From Paraburkholderia ferrariae NBRC 106233 (GTDB lineage: Bacteria; Pseudomonadota; Gammaproteobacteria; Burkholderiales; Burkholderiaceae), in NCBI RefSeq assembly GCF_000685035.1, contig NZ_BAYB01000002.1, positions 1 to 64,000 of the forward strand: a stretch of DNA of 64,000 bases, written 5' to 3'. Below, piece by piece: positions 1 through 8,487 of this stretch. The position numbers were made by a program, and so were the translations under genes. How positions within the stretch are numbered: the stretch's first letter is position 1; each line of letters starts with the position of its first letter. The notes beneath the pieces are model-generated. The model had not been told where the DNA came from and made no database searches. It worked only from the letters and a program-made list of their open reading frames with translations.

Positions 1-852
1 CACGAGCAGACGGCCGGCCTGCCGCTCGTGGTGATGCTGCACGGCTGCAAGCAGTCGATGGACACGTTCGCCGAAGGCACGCGCATGAATCTGCTCGCGG
101 ACCGGCACGGCTTTGCCGTGGTCTATCCCGAGCAATCGGGGCTGGCGCACCCGCACCAGTGCTGGCACTGGTACGACGCCCGCGACGAAGCGGGCGGCGG
201 CGAGGCCGACGCGGTCGTCTCGCTGGTCGATACGCTAGTCGAGGACTACGGCTTCGACGGCTCGCGGGTCTATGCCGCGGGGCTTTCCGCCGGTGCGGGC
301 CTTGCCGCGCTGCTGGCGGTGCGCGCGCCCGAACGGTTCGCGGCCGTGGCGCTGCACTCCGGCCCCGCATTCGGCGAGGCGCGTTCGGGCGTGACGGCGC
401 TCGACGTCATGCGGCGTGGGCTGCATCACGACCCGGTCGAACTGCTCGAGCGCCAACTGGGCGACGCGCCGCACCCGGGCATGCCGGCCATCGTCGTGCA
501 GGGCGAACAAGACGCCGTGGTTGCGCCGGTCAACGCGGAGCAGCTGACGGTGCAGTTCCTGCGCCTGAACGGACTGGCCGACGCACAGGGCGTGCGACCC
601 AATGTCACACCGCGGGAAACGGCGCTCGACGGCCATGTCGTGCAGGACTACACGCGCCGCGGCAAGAGCGTGGTGCGGCTGTGCCGCGTGGCGAACCTGG
701 ACCATGCGTGGAGCGGCGGCGACGACGCCGTGCCGTTCCATTCGGCCACGGGCCCGGACGCGAGCGCGATGATCTGGGACTTCTTCGAAGGCCGCCGTCG
801 TGACGCGGCTAACGACGCCTTCGTCGGCGAACTGGCCCGGGACGCTCGCTGA
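1..852 (+). CDS. PHB depolymerase-family esterase (5' end outside window)
   Basis: The reading frame is already open at base 1, so the N-terminus lies upstream; about 283 residues are visible. The fragment reads LPLVVMLHGCKQ, then GLSAGAG, a G-x-S-x-G nucleophile elbow. The HGC strand-turn before it is typical of the LpqC/poly(3-hydroxybutyrate) depolymerase esterase family. A later DHAWSGG segment probably carries the catalytic His. By family these are alpha/beta hydrolases that cleave short polyester or ester bonds, often secreted; a signal peptide cannot be judged because the start is missing. The GTG at 28 is internal, not a start. True substrate (polyester, feruloyl ester or other) cannot be told from this part. 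Confidence 0.85.
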   Translation, partial: HEQTAGLPLVVMLHGCKQSMDTFAEGTRMNLLADRHGFAVVYPEQSGLAHPHQCWHWYDARDEAGGGEADAVVSLVDTLVEDYGFDGSRVYAAGLSAGAGLAALLAVRAPERFAAVALHSGPAFGEARSGVTALDVMRRGLHHDPVELLERQLGDAPHPGMPAIVVQGEQDAVVAPVNAEQLTVQFLRLNGLADAQGVRPNVTPRETALDGHVVQDYTRRGKSVVRLCRVANLDHAWSGGDDAVPFHSATGPDASAMIWDFFEGRRRDAANDAFVGELARDAR

Positions 853-908
853 GTGGCCGGGTGGACGATAAGTCGCACCCTTTCCGGCCATCCACATTTT
901 TGGCGCAG

Positions 909-938
909 CTGACAAAATACTAGGGTTTACCCTATAAT
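909..938 (+). promoter_or_regulatory. sigma70-type promoter with inverted repeat in the spacer
   Basis: CTGACA (909-914) and TATAAT (933-938) are separated by 18 bp, a good housekeeping promoter. The spacer holds the inverted repeat GGGT-TT-ACCC (923-932), which ends directly at the -10 box. A repressor bound there would block polymerase; that role is inference. Expected transcription start is near 945, favouring the downstream ATG at 985 for the DUF3563 gene. Confidence 0.6.
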
Positions 939-984
939 TCGTATGTCACTTGAAATTCAAGTTCATTCGAAGTGGGGCCTAATC

Positions 985-1161
985 ATGTATCTCCTGAGCC
1001 GTTTGTTCCTGTTCCTGACCAAGTCCGCCGACGACGTGCAAAAAGAGCGCGAAGAGGCGTATCTCGCCGACGCCAACGACATCTACGATCTGGAATTTCG
1101 CCTGCGCAAGCTCGACCGCGAAAAGTCGACGCGTCATCCGGGCTGGATGAGCCAGCACTAA
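985..1161 (+). CDS. DUF3563 family small protein
   Basis: A protein of 58 residues starting MYLLSRLFLFLTKSADD, then a charged helix-rich part with ANDIYDLEFRLRKLDRE. This matches the short DUF3563 proteins common in Burkholderiales, whose function is not known. An in-frame ATG at 943 would add 14 residues, but it lies at the expected transcription start of the promoter at 909-938, so 985 is preferred. The gene stands alone between the esterase and a convergent membrane protein gene. Confidence 0.7.
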   Translation: MYLLSRLFLFLTKSADDVQKEREEAYLADANDIYDLEFRLRKLDREKSTRHPGWMSQH

Positions 1162-1253
1162 GCTGCCGGCAGGCTACTGGTTTAAGGCAGGGTATTGACG
1201 GACGGCGCGCAAGGCGCCGCCCGGAGGGCGTCGGCGAACCGGCCAGGCGAAGT

Positions 1254-2063
1254 CTAGCGGCCTGAGCCGCCAGGCGTGCCGGCGGCAGTCTGCTGATCCT
1301 GAATGCCGAAGCAGCCGCGATAGGTCGCGTAAAACGAGCAGTACAGCATCGTCGTCACGACGATGAGCGCCGGCATCAGCACGGCCAGCGCATAGTCTCC
1401 CGCGCCCAGCGTGTGCAGCAGCACCGAGAGCCCGAGCGAGACGACCACGGATACGGCCATCCACAGCGCGCCGTACACCGTGAAGGCGCCCTTGTTGCGC
1501 CAGCAGCTCACCACGCTGAAGAACATCGCCTTGACGGGCGGCACGTCGTGCCAGGCCGTCAGCACCGGGGCGAACCAGAACAGCATCGACACCGGCACGT
1601 AAAACACCAGCGAGGCGAGCACCGCGAGCGGCACGTTGCTGTTTTCGAGCGAATCGGCGTCCACCGAACCGCCCATCGTCATCAGCTGCAGCAGCGCGCC
1701 GCCGTCCACCAGTGCCGAGGCTGCGAGCACGAGCGTCATTGCCGCCACGTACAGCGCGCCGAGCGCGAACAGGCGCTTGGCCACCACGGAACCGTAGGAA
1801 CGAAAGCCATCCACGAGGATGGTGGGAAAGACCGGCTTGCCCGCCACCGTGTCGCGGCAGGCGGCCATGAACCCCACGGCAACGCCCGGCACGAAGATGA
1901 GCGGCAGCACGCCGCCCACCAGCGGGATCGCGGAGATCAGCGTCATCGCGAGCAGATACGCGAAGAACAGCGTGAGAAACGCGAGCGGGTTGCGGCGGAA
2001 CAGCCAGATGCCCTGGCGGAACCAGACATAGCCCGTCTTCGCGGGGACTTCAATCAGTTGCAT
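1254..2063 (-). CDS. BPSS1780-type polytopic inner membrane protein
   Basis: A 269-residue hydrophobic protein with about six membrane segments, for example around [23 protein letters not shown] and [22 protein letters not shown]. It resembles the BPSS1780 family of Burkholderiales membrane proteins, of unknown role. Its start codon overlaps the end of thrB by 10 bp, so the two are probably translationally coupled in one transcript. A link to threonine metabolism is only suggested by position. The C-terminal 15 residues are Gly/Pro/Thr-rich and probably disordered. Confidence 0.75.
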   Translation of the reverse strand: MQLIEVPAKTGYVWFRQGIWLFRRNPLAFLTLFFAYLLAMTLISAIPLVGGVLPLIFVPGVAVGFMAACRDTVAGKPVFPTILVDGFRSYGSVVAKRLFALGALYVAAMTLVLAASALVDGGALLQLMTMGGSVDADSLENSNVPLAVLASLVFYVPVSMLFWFAPVLTAWHDVPPVKAMFFSVVSCWRNKGAFTVYGALWMAVSVVVSLGLSVLLHTLGAGDYALAVLMPALIVVTTMLYCSFYATYRGCFGIQDQQTAAGTPGGSGR

Positions 2064-3058
2064 GCGCGAGATCCTGCGTGGAGGGCGACGGTTGCACTGC
2101 CGGCGAGCCGCTGGCGCAGGATCCGCTCGAAGTGGCCGGGATCGTGCGGCGTGAGCAGCTCCGCCGAGCGCGGCAGGTGGAAATCATACAGGCGCGACAG
2201 CCAGAAGCGGTACGCGCCTGCACGCAGCATGTCGTCCCAGTGGCGGTTTTCCTCGGCCGTGAGCGGGCGCACGGTCTGGTACGCGCGCAGCATGGCTTCG
2301 GCGCGCGGCCGATCCAGCTTGCCCGTGGGCAGATCGACGCACCAGTCGTTCACGGTGACCGCGAGGTCGAACAGCCACTTGTCGCAGCCGGCGAAGTAGA
2401 AGTCGAAAAAGCCGCCCAGGCGCACGTCGTGGCCCGGCAGCGCCTCGGCGCGCGCGAACAGCACGTTGTCGCGGAACAGGTCGCAGTGACACGGGCCGCC
2501 CGGCAGCGCGGCGTAGTCCGGCGAGGCGAAGAACGCGCGTTGATGCGCGAGTTCGTCCGTCAGCAGTTCGCGCTGCGCGCCGGCGAGGAAGGGCAGAACC
2601 GTCGGCACCGTTTCTTCCCACCACGGCAGGCTGCGCAGGTTCGGCTGGTCCGGCCGGAAGTCGCGGCCCGCCAGATGCATGCGGGCCAGCATCTGGCCGA
2701 CCTCGGCGCAGTGCTCCACGCCCGGCGCGAGCTCCGGCGCACCGTCGAGCTTCGTTACGATGGTCGCGGGCTTGCCGTTCAGCAGGCCGAAGAGCGAACC
2801 GTCGGCGCGCGGCATCGGATCGGGCACCGGCACGCGGTGCGCCGCCAGGTGGCGCATCAGGTCGAGATAGAACGGCAGTTGCCCGGCCGTCAGCTTTTCG
2901 AAGATCGTGAGGACGTATGCGCCGCGCGTGGTCGTCAGGAAGAAATTGCTGTTTTCAATGCCGGACTGGATGCCGCGGAAATCGACGACATCGCCGAGAT
3001 CGTAGTCGCGCATCCATGCGCCAAGCTGGGTGTCGGTGACAGCGGTGAAGACGGCCAT
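2054..3058 (-). CDS. thrB: homoserine kinase, ThrB (choline-kinase-like fold)
   Basis: Predicted to phosphorylate homoserine with ATP to O-phosphohomoserine, the precursor of threonine. The 334-residue protein is of the aminoglycoside-phosphotransferase/choline-kinase fold used by many proteobacteria instead of the GHMP kinase. Visible motifs are the nucleotide-site segment GIENSNFF near residue 33, the catalytic loop [11 protein letters not shown] and the Mg-binding DFYFAG. The length is normal for the family. Upstream on the same strand is the DUF2782 gene (157-bp gap) and downstream the overlapping membrane protein gene, a local order seen in other beta-proteobacteria. Confidence 0.92.
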   Translation of the reverse strand: MAVFTAVTDTQLGAWMRDYDLGDVVDFRGIQSGIENSNFFLTTTRGAYVLTIFEKLTAGQLPFYLDLMRHLAAHRVPVPDPMPRADGSLFGLLNGKPATIVTKLDGAPELAPGVEHCAEVGQMLARMHLAGRDFRPDQPNLRSLPWWEETVPTVLPFLAGAQRELLTDELAHQRAFFASPDYAALPGGPCHCDLFRDNVLFARAEALPGHDVRLGGFFDFYFAGCDKWLFDLAVTVNDWCVDLPTGKLDRPRAEAMLRAYQTVRPLTAEENRHWDDMLRAGAYRFWLSRLYDFHLPRSAELLTPHDPGHFERILRQRLAGSATVALHAGSRACN

Positions 3059-3215
3059 GCGGGAATCGGGTTGGTTTCGGGATCGGGCGTGAAGGCGGGC
3101 GCGCTTTTGCCTCGCGGCCTTGCGGCTTCGCCGCCTGGCGCGCGGGCGCCCGCTTGCGGCGCCGTTGGCGCGCCGCTTCGCCCGCGCACGCGAGGCGCGC
3201 GGACAGGACTGCGGA

Positions 3216-3650
3216 TCAGTAGTGCAGGTTGATCGAGGGCAGGCGCTCGCTGGCCTGGCCGCTCGTGCGGACCTGCGGCGAGGTGTCGGCCGGCGCAGTC
3301 ATCGTGTAGTGCGTGCCGAAGTTCGAACGCACGTTGATTTCCACGGGCTTGCCCTTGTCGCGGTATTCGGTGATTTCCGTGCCGTTCGGGCTCACTTCGT
3401 GGAAGCTCGGCGTGCGCGGCTGGTTGAATTCGACCTTCGACGTGATCTTCGCCGCGGGGCGGTTGATCTCGTCGAGGTTGGGCAGGCCGGCCTGTTCGTT
3501 GGCCGACAGGGGCGGCGGCGGCGGGGCTTCGGCCGATTGCGCTTCGACGGCGTTCTTCGCGTCGTCGGTGGGCGCGGCCATGGCGGTCCCTGTGGCGAGC
3601 CCGTTGAGCACGAGCAGCGCAGCGGCGGCGACGGGAAGGAGCGACTTCAT
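3216..3650 (-). CDS. DUF2782 family exported protein
   Basis: A 144-residue protein with a clear Sec signal peptide ([26 protein letters not shown]). A Pro-rich stretch with a run of five prolines follows, then the DUF2782 core [21 protein letters not shown]. This small periplasmic family is usually encoded next to thrB or polA in beta-proteobacteria, and its function is not established. The long open frame continuing upstream on this strand is an antisense shadow of amn. The ATG at 3650 was chosen because it directly precedes the signal peptide. Confidence 0.75.
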   Translation of the reverse strand: MKSLLPVAAAALLVLNGLATGTAMAAPTDDAKNAVEAQSAEAPPPPPLSANEQAGLPNLDEINRPAAKITSKVEFNQPRTPSFHEVSPNGTEITEYRDKGKPVEINVRSNFGTHYTMTAPADTSPQVRTSGQASERLPSINLHY

Positions 3651-3830
3651 GATGGTTCCGTTGAGAGTCCGGTTCGATGTCCCGATTCTAGCAAATCCCG
3701 CGGCTGTCCCCACGCCGTTCCGCGGCCGGGGCGAGGCCGGCCGGCGGCAATCTCCGGGGCTGGCGCGGGGGTGTCGCCAGTGTGGCCAGGTTCCGTGGTA
3801 AGGTGGTTCGACCGACCGGAGCACAAGACG

Positions 3831-5357
3831 ATGAAGAACGACACCAGCCTGCGGCCGCTCATGACGCCCGCCCACGAATTCCCGACCGAGTCCTTCGACG
3901 ACGCAGGCGACGCGGTCGCCCAACTGTCCACCCTCTACGACGCGAACACCTCGTTCCTGCGCGATGCGTTCGCGCGCTACCGGCGCGGCGAGGTGTTCGA
4001 CCGCCATGTGCGCGCCTGCTACCCGTTCGTGCGCATCCGCACCGAGGTGAACACGCATATCGATTCGCGCCGCTCCTACGGCTTCGTGGCCGGCCCGGGC
4101 GTGTTCGAGACCACCGTCACGCGGCCGGACCTGTTCGGCGATTATTACCGCGAACAGTTGCGGCTCCTCGCGAAGAACCATCACGTGAAGATCGACGTGG
4201 GCGTTTCGGATCAGCCGATTCCGGTGCACTTCGCGTTTGCCGAAGGCATCCACCTCGAAGGGGACCTCGACCGCGAACGGCTCGTCGCGATGCGCGACGT
4301 GTTCGACACGCCGGACCTCGCGCAGCTCGACGACCGCATCGTCAACGGCACCTTCGAACCGGCGCCGGGCGAGCCGCATCCGCTTGCGCTCTTCACGGCG
4401 CCGCGCGTGGACTTCTCGCTGCACCGGCTGCGGCACTACACGGCAACCTCGCCCACGCACTTCCAGAACTACGTGCTCTACACGAACTATCAGTTCTATA
4501 TCGACGAGTTCGTGAAGCTCGGCCGTGCGATGATGGCCCGCACCGAAGACGCCGACCTGCGCAACTATCGCAGCGAGTACACCTCGTTCGTCGAACCCGG
4601 CGACGTGGTCACGTACAACGCGAATCTCGGCGAGCAGGCCGACGAAGGCACGCCGCCCGCGCGCCTGCCGCAGATGCCGGCCTACCACCTCAAGCGCGCG
4701 GACGGCAGCGGCATCACGATGGTCAACATAGGCGTGGGGCCGTCCAATGCGAAGACCATCACCGATCACATCGCGGTGCTGCGCCCGCACGCGTGGATCA
4801 TGCTCGGCCACTGCGCGGGGCTGCGCAACACGCAGCGCCTCGGCGACTACGTGCTGGCGCACGGCTATGTGCGCGAGGATCACGTGCTCGACGCGGACCT
4901 GCCGCTGTGGGTGCCGATTCCCGCGCTCGCGGAAGTGCAGCTCGCGCTGGAGCGCGCGGTGGCGGAGGTCACGCAGCTCGACGGTCCCGAGCTCAAGCGC
5001 GTAATGCGCACGGGGACGGTGGCGAGCGTCGATAACCGCAACTGGGAGCTGCGCGATCACCGCGAACCGGTGCAGCGGCTTTCGCAAAGCCGGGCGATCG
5101 CGCTCGATATGGAAAGCGCGACCATTGCGGCGAACGGGTTCCGCTTCCGCGTGCCGTACGGCACGCTGCTGTGCGTTTCCGACAAGCCGCTGCACGGCGA
5201 ACTGAAGCTGCCCGGCATGGCCGATTCGTTCTATCGCGCGCAGGTGGACCAGCATCTGCAGATCGGCGTGAAGGCCATGGAAATCTTGCGCACGAATGGC
5301 CTGCACAAGCTGCATAGCCGCAAGTTGCGCAGCTTTGCCGAGGTGGCATTCCAGTAA
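3831..5357 (+). CDS. amn: AMP nucleosidase
   Basis: Hydrolyses AMP to adenine and ribose 5-phosphate, a purine salvage and adenylate-balance enzyme. The 508-residue product has the Amn N-terminal domain and a C-terminal phosphorylase-like domain. Visible segments are NIGVGPSNAKTITDHIAVLRP, LGHCAGLRNTQ and the ribose-binding signature ALDMESATIAANG, followed by LLCVSDKPLHGE. MKNDTSLRPL was taken as the start because the upstream extension of the frame overlaps the divergent DUF2782 gene and is low complexity. ATG 3861 (MTPAHEF) is a possible shorter start. A hairpin terminator follows. Confidence 0.93.
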   Translation: MKNDTSLRPLMTPAHEFPTESFDDAGDAVAQLSTLYDANTSFLRDAFARYRRGEVFDRHVRACYPFVRIRTEVNTHIDSRRSYGFVAGPGVFETTVTRPDLFGDYYREQLRLLAKNHHVKIDVGVSDQPIPVHFAFAEGIHLEGDLDRERLVAMRDVFDTPDLAQLDDRIVNGTFEPAPGEPHPLALFTAPRVDFSLHRLRHYTATSPTHFQNYVLYTNYQFYIDEFVKLGRAMMARTEDADLRNYRSEYTSFVEPGDVVTYNANLGEQADEGTPPARLPQMPAYHLKRADGSGITMVNIGVGPSNAKTITDHIAVLRPHAWIMLGHCAGLRNTQRLGDYVLAHGYVREDHVLDADLPLWVPIPALAEVQLALERAVAEVTQLDGPELKRVMRTGTVASVDNRNWELRDHREPVQRLSQSRAIALDMESATIAANGFRFRVPYGTLLCVSDKPLHGELKLPGMADSFYRAQVDQHLQIGVKAMEILRTNGLHKLHSRKLRSFAEVAFQ

Positions 5358-5360
5358 GGC

Positions 5361-5403
5361 AAAAAAGCCCGGCCGCGCGGTGCAATGCCTGCGCGGCCGG
5401 GCT
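5361..5403 (-). terminator. hairpin terminator between amn and the chromate genes
   Basis: Arms AGCCCGGCCGCGC (5366-5378) and GCGCGGCCGGGCT (5391-5403) pair perfectly over 13 bp. Six A residues precede the stem on the plus strand, giving a U-tract only for minus-strand transcripts. It therefore best terminates the chromate operon, but may also act on amn. Confidence 0.75.
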
Positions 5404-5473
5404 CTCCACAGTTGCCGTTATCTGGCGGGTAATCGTTAGTATTGCAGAGGGATTAAACGCGCTGCGGCTTGCG

Positions 5474-6001
5474 TCACTGACCGAATCCGCACAACCCGAT
5501 CAAGCTGCCCGCTCCGAGCAGCCACAGCGGATGAATCTTCGTGCGAAACGCCAGCACCGCGCAAACGCCGGTGACCACCCACGCAATCCACGAAGGATCG
5601 GAAGCCTTCGCAATCAGCAGCGCGCTCGCGGCCACGAGTCCCGACGTCACCGGCACGAACCCGCGCTGCGCAATGCGCCGCCACGGGCGGTCCTTGAAGC
5701 GGTCCCACGCATGCAGCACCACCGCGGTCACGAGCGAGGACGGCCCGAACTTCGCCACCGAAGTCACGAGCATTCCCGCCCAGCCCGCCACATGCCAGCC
5801 CACCAGCGTGACGACCATCAAGTTGGGACCGGGCGCCGCCTGTGCGAGCGCGAAGAGCGCGCTGAACTCGCTGGCGGACATCCAGTGATGCACTTCCACC
5901 ACCTGGCGCTGCATCTCCGGCAGGATCGTGTTGCCGCCGCCGAAGGCCAGCAGCGAAAGCTGGCTGAAGATCGCGGCGAGCGCGAGCAGCGTGCCGTTCA
6001 T
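5474..6001 (-). CDS. chrA2: chromate transporter, C-terminal-type half (short-chain CHR)
   Basis: A 175-residue membrane protein with the CHR-family repeat signature (FSQLSLLAFGGGNTILPEM, then AQAAPGPNLMVVTLVGW). In short-chain CHR pairs two separate half-proteins replace the fused ChrA, and together export chromate from the cytoplasm. Its ATG overlaps the stop of the preceding half by 4 bp (ATGA), so the two are translationally coupled. Homologous pairs can confer chromate resistance, but substrate is inferred by family only; sulfate-related transport is an alternative. Confidence 0.85.
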   Translation of the reverse strand: MNGTLLALAAIFSQLSLLAFGGGNTILPEMQRQVVEVHHWMSASEFSALFALAQAAPGPNLMVVTLVGWHVAGWAGMLVTSVAKFGPSSLVTAVVLHAWDRFKDRPWRRIAQRGFVPVTSGLVAASALLIAKASDPSWIAWVVTGVCAVLAFRTKIHPLWLLGAGSLIGLCGFGQ

Positions 6002-6612
6002 TGCCCCCCTCCTGCGCGGCGGGCGGCGCGGGCCGCGACGGCAATGCCGACGGGCGTGAGCACGAGCATGGTGGGCAAGAGCGGCGTGCGCAGGAGCGCG
6101 ATGGCGATAAAGCCGAGCACGGCGATGAAGGCCGCCGCGGGATCGTGGCGCAGCGGCAGCACGATCTTCGCGGCCATTGCGATCAGGAGGCCCGCCGCCG
6201 CCGCGGCCAGTCCGACGAACAGATGGCGCACGTGCGGGTCGTTCTGCGTGCGCTCGTAGAGCACGCCCAGCCCGACCACGACGAGCGACGGCCCGGCGAT
6301 CAGTCCGAGCAGGGCGGCCAGTGCGCCGCGCCAACCCTGGAAGCGCATGCCGATGGCTACCGAAAGATTGATGACGTTGCCGCCGGGCAGGAACTGGCAC
6401 AGGCCGAGCAGATCCGTGAATTCGGCCGACGAGAGCCAGCGGCGCTGCTCGACGATGGTGCGGCGCGCAAGCGGCAGCGCGCCGCCGAACGAAGAGAAGC
6501 CAAGGCCGAGAAAGCCGAGGAACAATTCGCGCACGCCGGGCGTGTGCAGTTCGCCGGTTTCAGGTGGGGTGGGCGGGATGGCCGGGGCGGTTGGGGAGAG
6601 CGTTTCTTTCAT
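5998..6612 (-). CDS. chrA1: chromate transporter, N-terminal-type half (short-chain CHR)
   Basis: A 204-residue protein with the first CHR domain: FLGFLGLGFSSFGGALPLARR, then LLGLCQFLPGGNVINLSVAIG, and four to five membrane segments. The N-terminal 25 residues are Pro/Thr-rich and cytoplasmic. Partner half-protein gene overlaps by 4 bp downstream. It is divergent from a LysR gene across a 98-bp intergenic region that contains a perfect inverted repeat, so control by that regulator is plausible. Confidence 0.85.
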   Translation of the reverse strand: MKETLSPTAPAIPPTPPETGELHTPGVRELFLGFLGLGFSSFGGALPLARRTIVEQRRWLSSAEFTDLLGLCQFLPGGNVINLSVAIGMRFQGWRGALAALLGLIAGPSLVVVGLGVLYERTQNDPHVRHLFVGLAAAAAGLLIAMAAKIVLPLRHDPAAAFIAVLGFIAIALLRTPLLPTMLVLTPVGIAVAARAARRAGGGQ

Positions 6613-6688
6613 GCTGGAGCGATCCTCGAGTCGAGCCCCGAGGTTAGCGCCGATCGGCCCCGCCGCAAAACGATTTTTACGGCGGCCC

Positions 6689-6709
6689 CTTGTGATCTAG
6701 AATCACAAG
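6689..6709. promoter_or_regulatory. perfect LysR-type palindrome abutting a start codon
   Basis: Arms CTTGTGAT (6689-6696) and ATCACAAG (6702-6709) flank CTAGA. The repeat contains a T-N11-A core as expected of LysR-type operators. It ends one base before the ATG of the LysR gene at 6711, which leaves no room for a separate Shine-Dalgarno. Autoregulation and control of the divergent chromate genes are inference. Confidence 0.65.
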
Positions 6710-6710
6710 C

Positions 6711-7610
6711 ATGGTCCGCTCGCTTCCTCCTTTTCCCGCCCTGCGCGCGTTCGAAGCTGCTGCACGGCACAATAGCTTCACCGCCGCGGCGGCCGAACTC
6801 CATGTGACTCACGGTGCAATCAGCCGCCAGGTGGCCGCCTTCGAAGCGTGGGTGGGCGTGCAGGTCTTTCACCGCCACGGCAAGCGCGTTGCGCTCACCG
6901 ACGATGGCCGCCACTACCTCGCCACCGTGCAGGCGGCGTTCGACAGCATCGCGCGCGCCACGCAGCAGTTGCGCGATACCGCCGTCGTGCACGTGCTGCG
7001 CGTGAACGCGCTCCCCACGTTTTCGATGAAATGGCTGCTGCCGCGGCTTTCGCAATTCCAGCGCCTCGTGCCGAACGTGGAGCTGCGCCTTTCGACCTCG
7101 AACGCGCCGGTGGAAACGCTCGAAGGCTTCGACGTGGCCGTGCGGCGCGGCCCGGCCCACTGGCCCGACTGCGTGAGCGGCCATTTTCTCGGCGAAACGG
7201 AGGTGCCGGTGTGCAGCCCGGCGCTGCTGGAGCGCCAGCCGATCCACACCGCGGGCGACCTTGCGCGCCACGTGCTGCTGCATTCGGACACGCGCCCCGA
7301 CGCGTGGCGCACCTGGCTCGCGGCAGCCGGCGTGCAGGCGAAATGCAGGAAGAAACAGTCGTTCGATCACTTCTACCTGGCGTTGCAGGCGGCCGTGGAC
7401 GGCCTCGGTGTCGCGCTTGGGCCGTTGCCGCTCGTCGATGACGAACTGGCGTCAGGGCGCCTTGTCGCGCCGCTCGCGGGGCCGCAACTCGATGCGCGGG
7501 GCTACTGGTGGGTGGTGCGGCGCGAAGTGGCCGATGCGCCGCTCGCGGTGCAGTTTTGCCGCTGGCTGGAGGAGCAGGCAAGCCCGGGCGAGCATGCTGC
7601 AGTCCGGTGA
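6711..7610 (+). CDS. LysR-family regulator, GcvA-like
   Basis: A 299-residue transcription factor. An N-terminal winged HTH (residues about 8-65: LRAFEAAARHNSFTAAAAELHVTHGAISRQV) is followed by a LysR substrate-binding domain. The opening LPPFPALRAFEAAARHNSFTAA is typical of the GcvA-like subgroup common in Burkholderiales. It is divergent from the chromate transporter pair, suggesting local control of those genes through the 21-bp palindrome directly upstream. The inducer is unknown. Confidence 0.88.
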   Translation: MVRSLPPFPALRAFEAAARHNSFTAAAAELHVTHGAISRQVAAFEAWVGVQVFHRHGKRVALTDDGRHYLATVQAAFDSIARATQQLRDTAVVHVLRVNALPTFSMKWLLPRLSQFQRLVPNVELRLSTSNAPVETLEGFDVAVRRGPAHWPDCVSGHFLGETEVPVCSPALLERQPIHTAGDLARHVLLHSDTRPDAWRTWLAAAGVQAKCRKKQSFDHFYLALQAAVDGLGVALGPLPLVDDELASGRLVAPLAGPQLDARGYWWVVRREVADAPLAVQFCRWLEEQASPGEHAAVR

Positions 7611-7718
7611 ACGCCGGTGAACATCGGCGCAAGCGGAAAGAAAGGCCGGGGAAAGAACGGCTGAACGAGGCACCCGCCGCGCGAGCGGCGGGCGAAGCGC
7701 TAGCCAAAAACGAAAGCG

Positions 7719-8486
7719 TCAGAGATAAAACATCCGGTCTTCGTCGGAGTCCCGGTCGCGATGCGCCGGATGCTCCTGGCCGGACTCTTCGCTTTCGCTG
7801 GCGTCCTCGTAGAACTTCAGCACGGCTTCGAGCACCTGGTCCGGTTCGTCGATCACCTGCATCAGATCCATGTCTTCCGGATTGATGAGGCCCATCGGCA
7901 CGAGCGCGGAGCGGAACCAGCCGAGCAGGCCTTCCCAGAACTCGGCGCCCACCAGGATGATCGGCACGTGGCGCGACTTCTTCGTCTGGATCAGCGTGAG
8001 CACTTCGGCGAGTTCGTCGAGCGTGCCGAAGCCGCCCGGCATCACGATCACGGCGTCGGAGTTCTTGACGAAGGTGACCTTGCGCGTGAAGAAGTGGCGA
8101 AAGCGCAGCGAGATGTCTTGCCACTGGTTGCCCGACTGCTCGTGCGGCAACTCGATGTTCAGGCCCACCGAAGGCGACTTGCCCGCGTGCGCGCCCTGGT
8201 TGGCCGCTTCCATGATGCCGGGGCCGCCGCCGGAGATCACGGCGAAGCCGGCGTCCGACACCTTGCGCGCGATTTCCGTGGCGAGCTGGTAGTACTTCGA
8301 ATCCGGTTTCAGGCGGGCAGAACCGTAGATGCTGACGGCCGGCCGGATCTCGGACAGGTACTCGGTCGCCTCGATAAACTCTGCCATAATCGTGAACATC
8401 TGCCACGATGCGCGCGCCTTCTTGGCCGTTGCGCGCTCTTGATCTGCGAGTGAACGCAGACTCGGAATCACTTTTCTCTTGTCCAT
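7719..8486 (-). CDS. LOG-family protein (TIGR00730), cytokinin-riboside phosphohydrolase-like
   Basis: A 255-residue Rossmann-fold protein with the LOG signature PGGFGTLDELAEVL and SGGGPGIMEAANQGA. Family members release the base from nucleoside 5'-monophosphates (cytokinin activation in plants; general nucleotide salvage or stress roles in bacteria). There is a long N-terminal extension (MDKRKVIPSL onward) and an acidic C-terminal tail. The ATG at 8486 is one base away from the divergent polA ATG; the frame also opens upstream but MDKRK is the most sensible start. It is often mis-annotated as lysine decarboxylase; no decarboxylase features are present. Confidence 0.87.
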   Translation of the reverse strand: MDKRKVIPSLRSLADQERATAKKARASWQMFTIMAEFIEATEYLSEIRPAVSIYGSARLKPDSKYYQLATEIARKVSDAGFAVISGGGPGIMEAANQGAHAGKSPSVGLNIELPHEQSGNQWQDISLRFRHFFTRKVTFVKNSDAVIVMPGGFGTLDELAEVLTLIQTKKSRHVPIILVGAEFWEGLLGWFRSALVPMGLINPEDMDLMQVIDEPDQVLEAVLKFYEDASESEESGQEHPAHRDRDSDEDRMFYL

Positions 8487-8487
8487 A

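Noticed and set aside
3059-3215. GC palindromes between DUF2782 and thrB
   Set aside because: Several short GC self-complementary words occur by chance in such sequence; no single stem with terminator form stands out.
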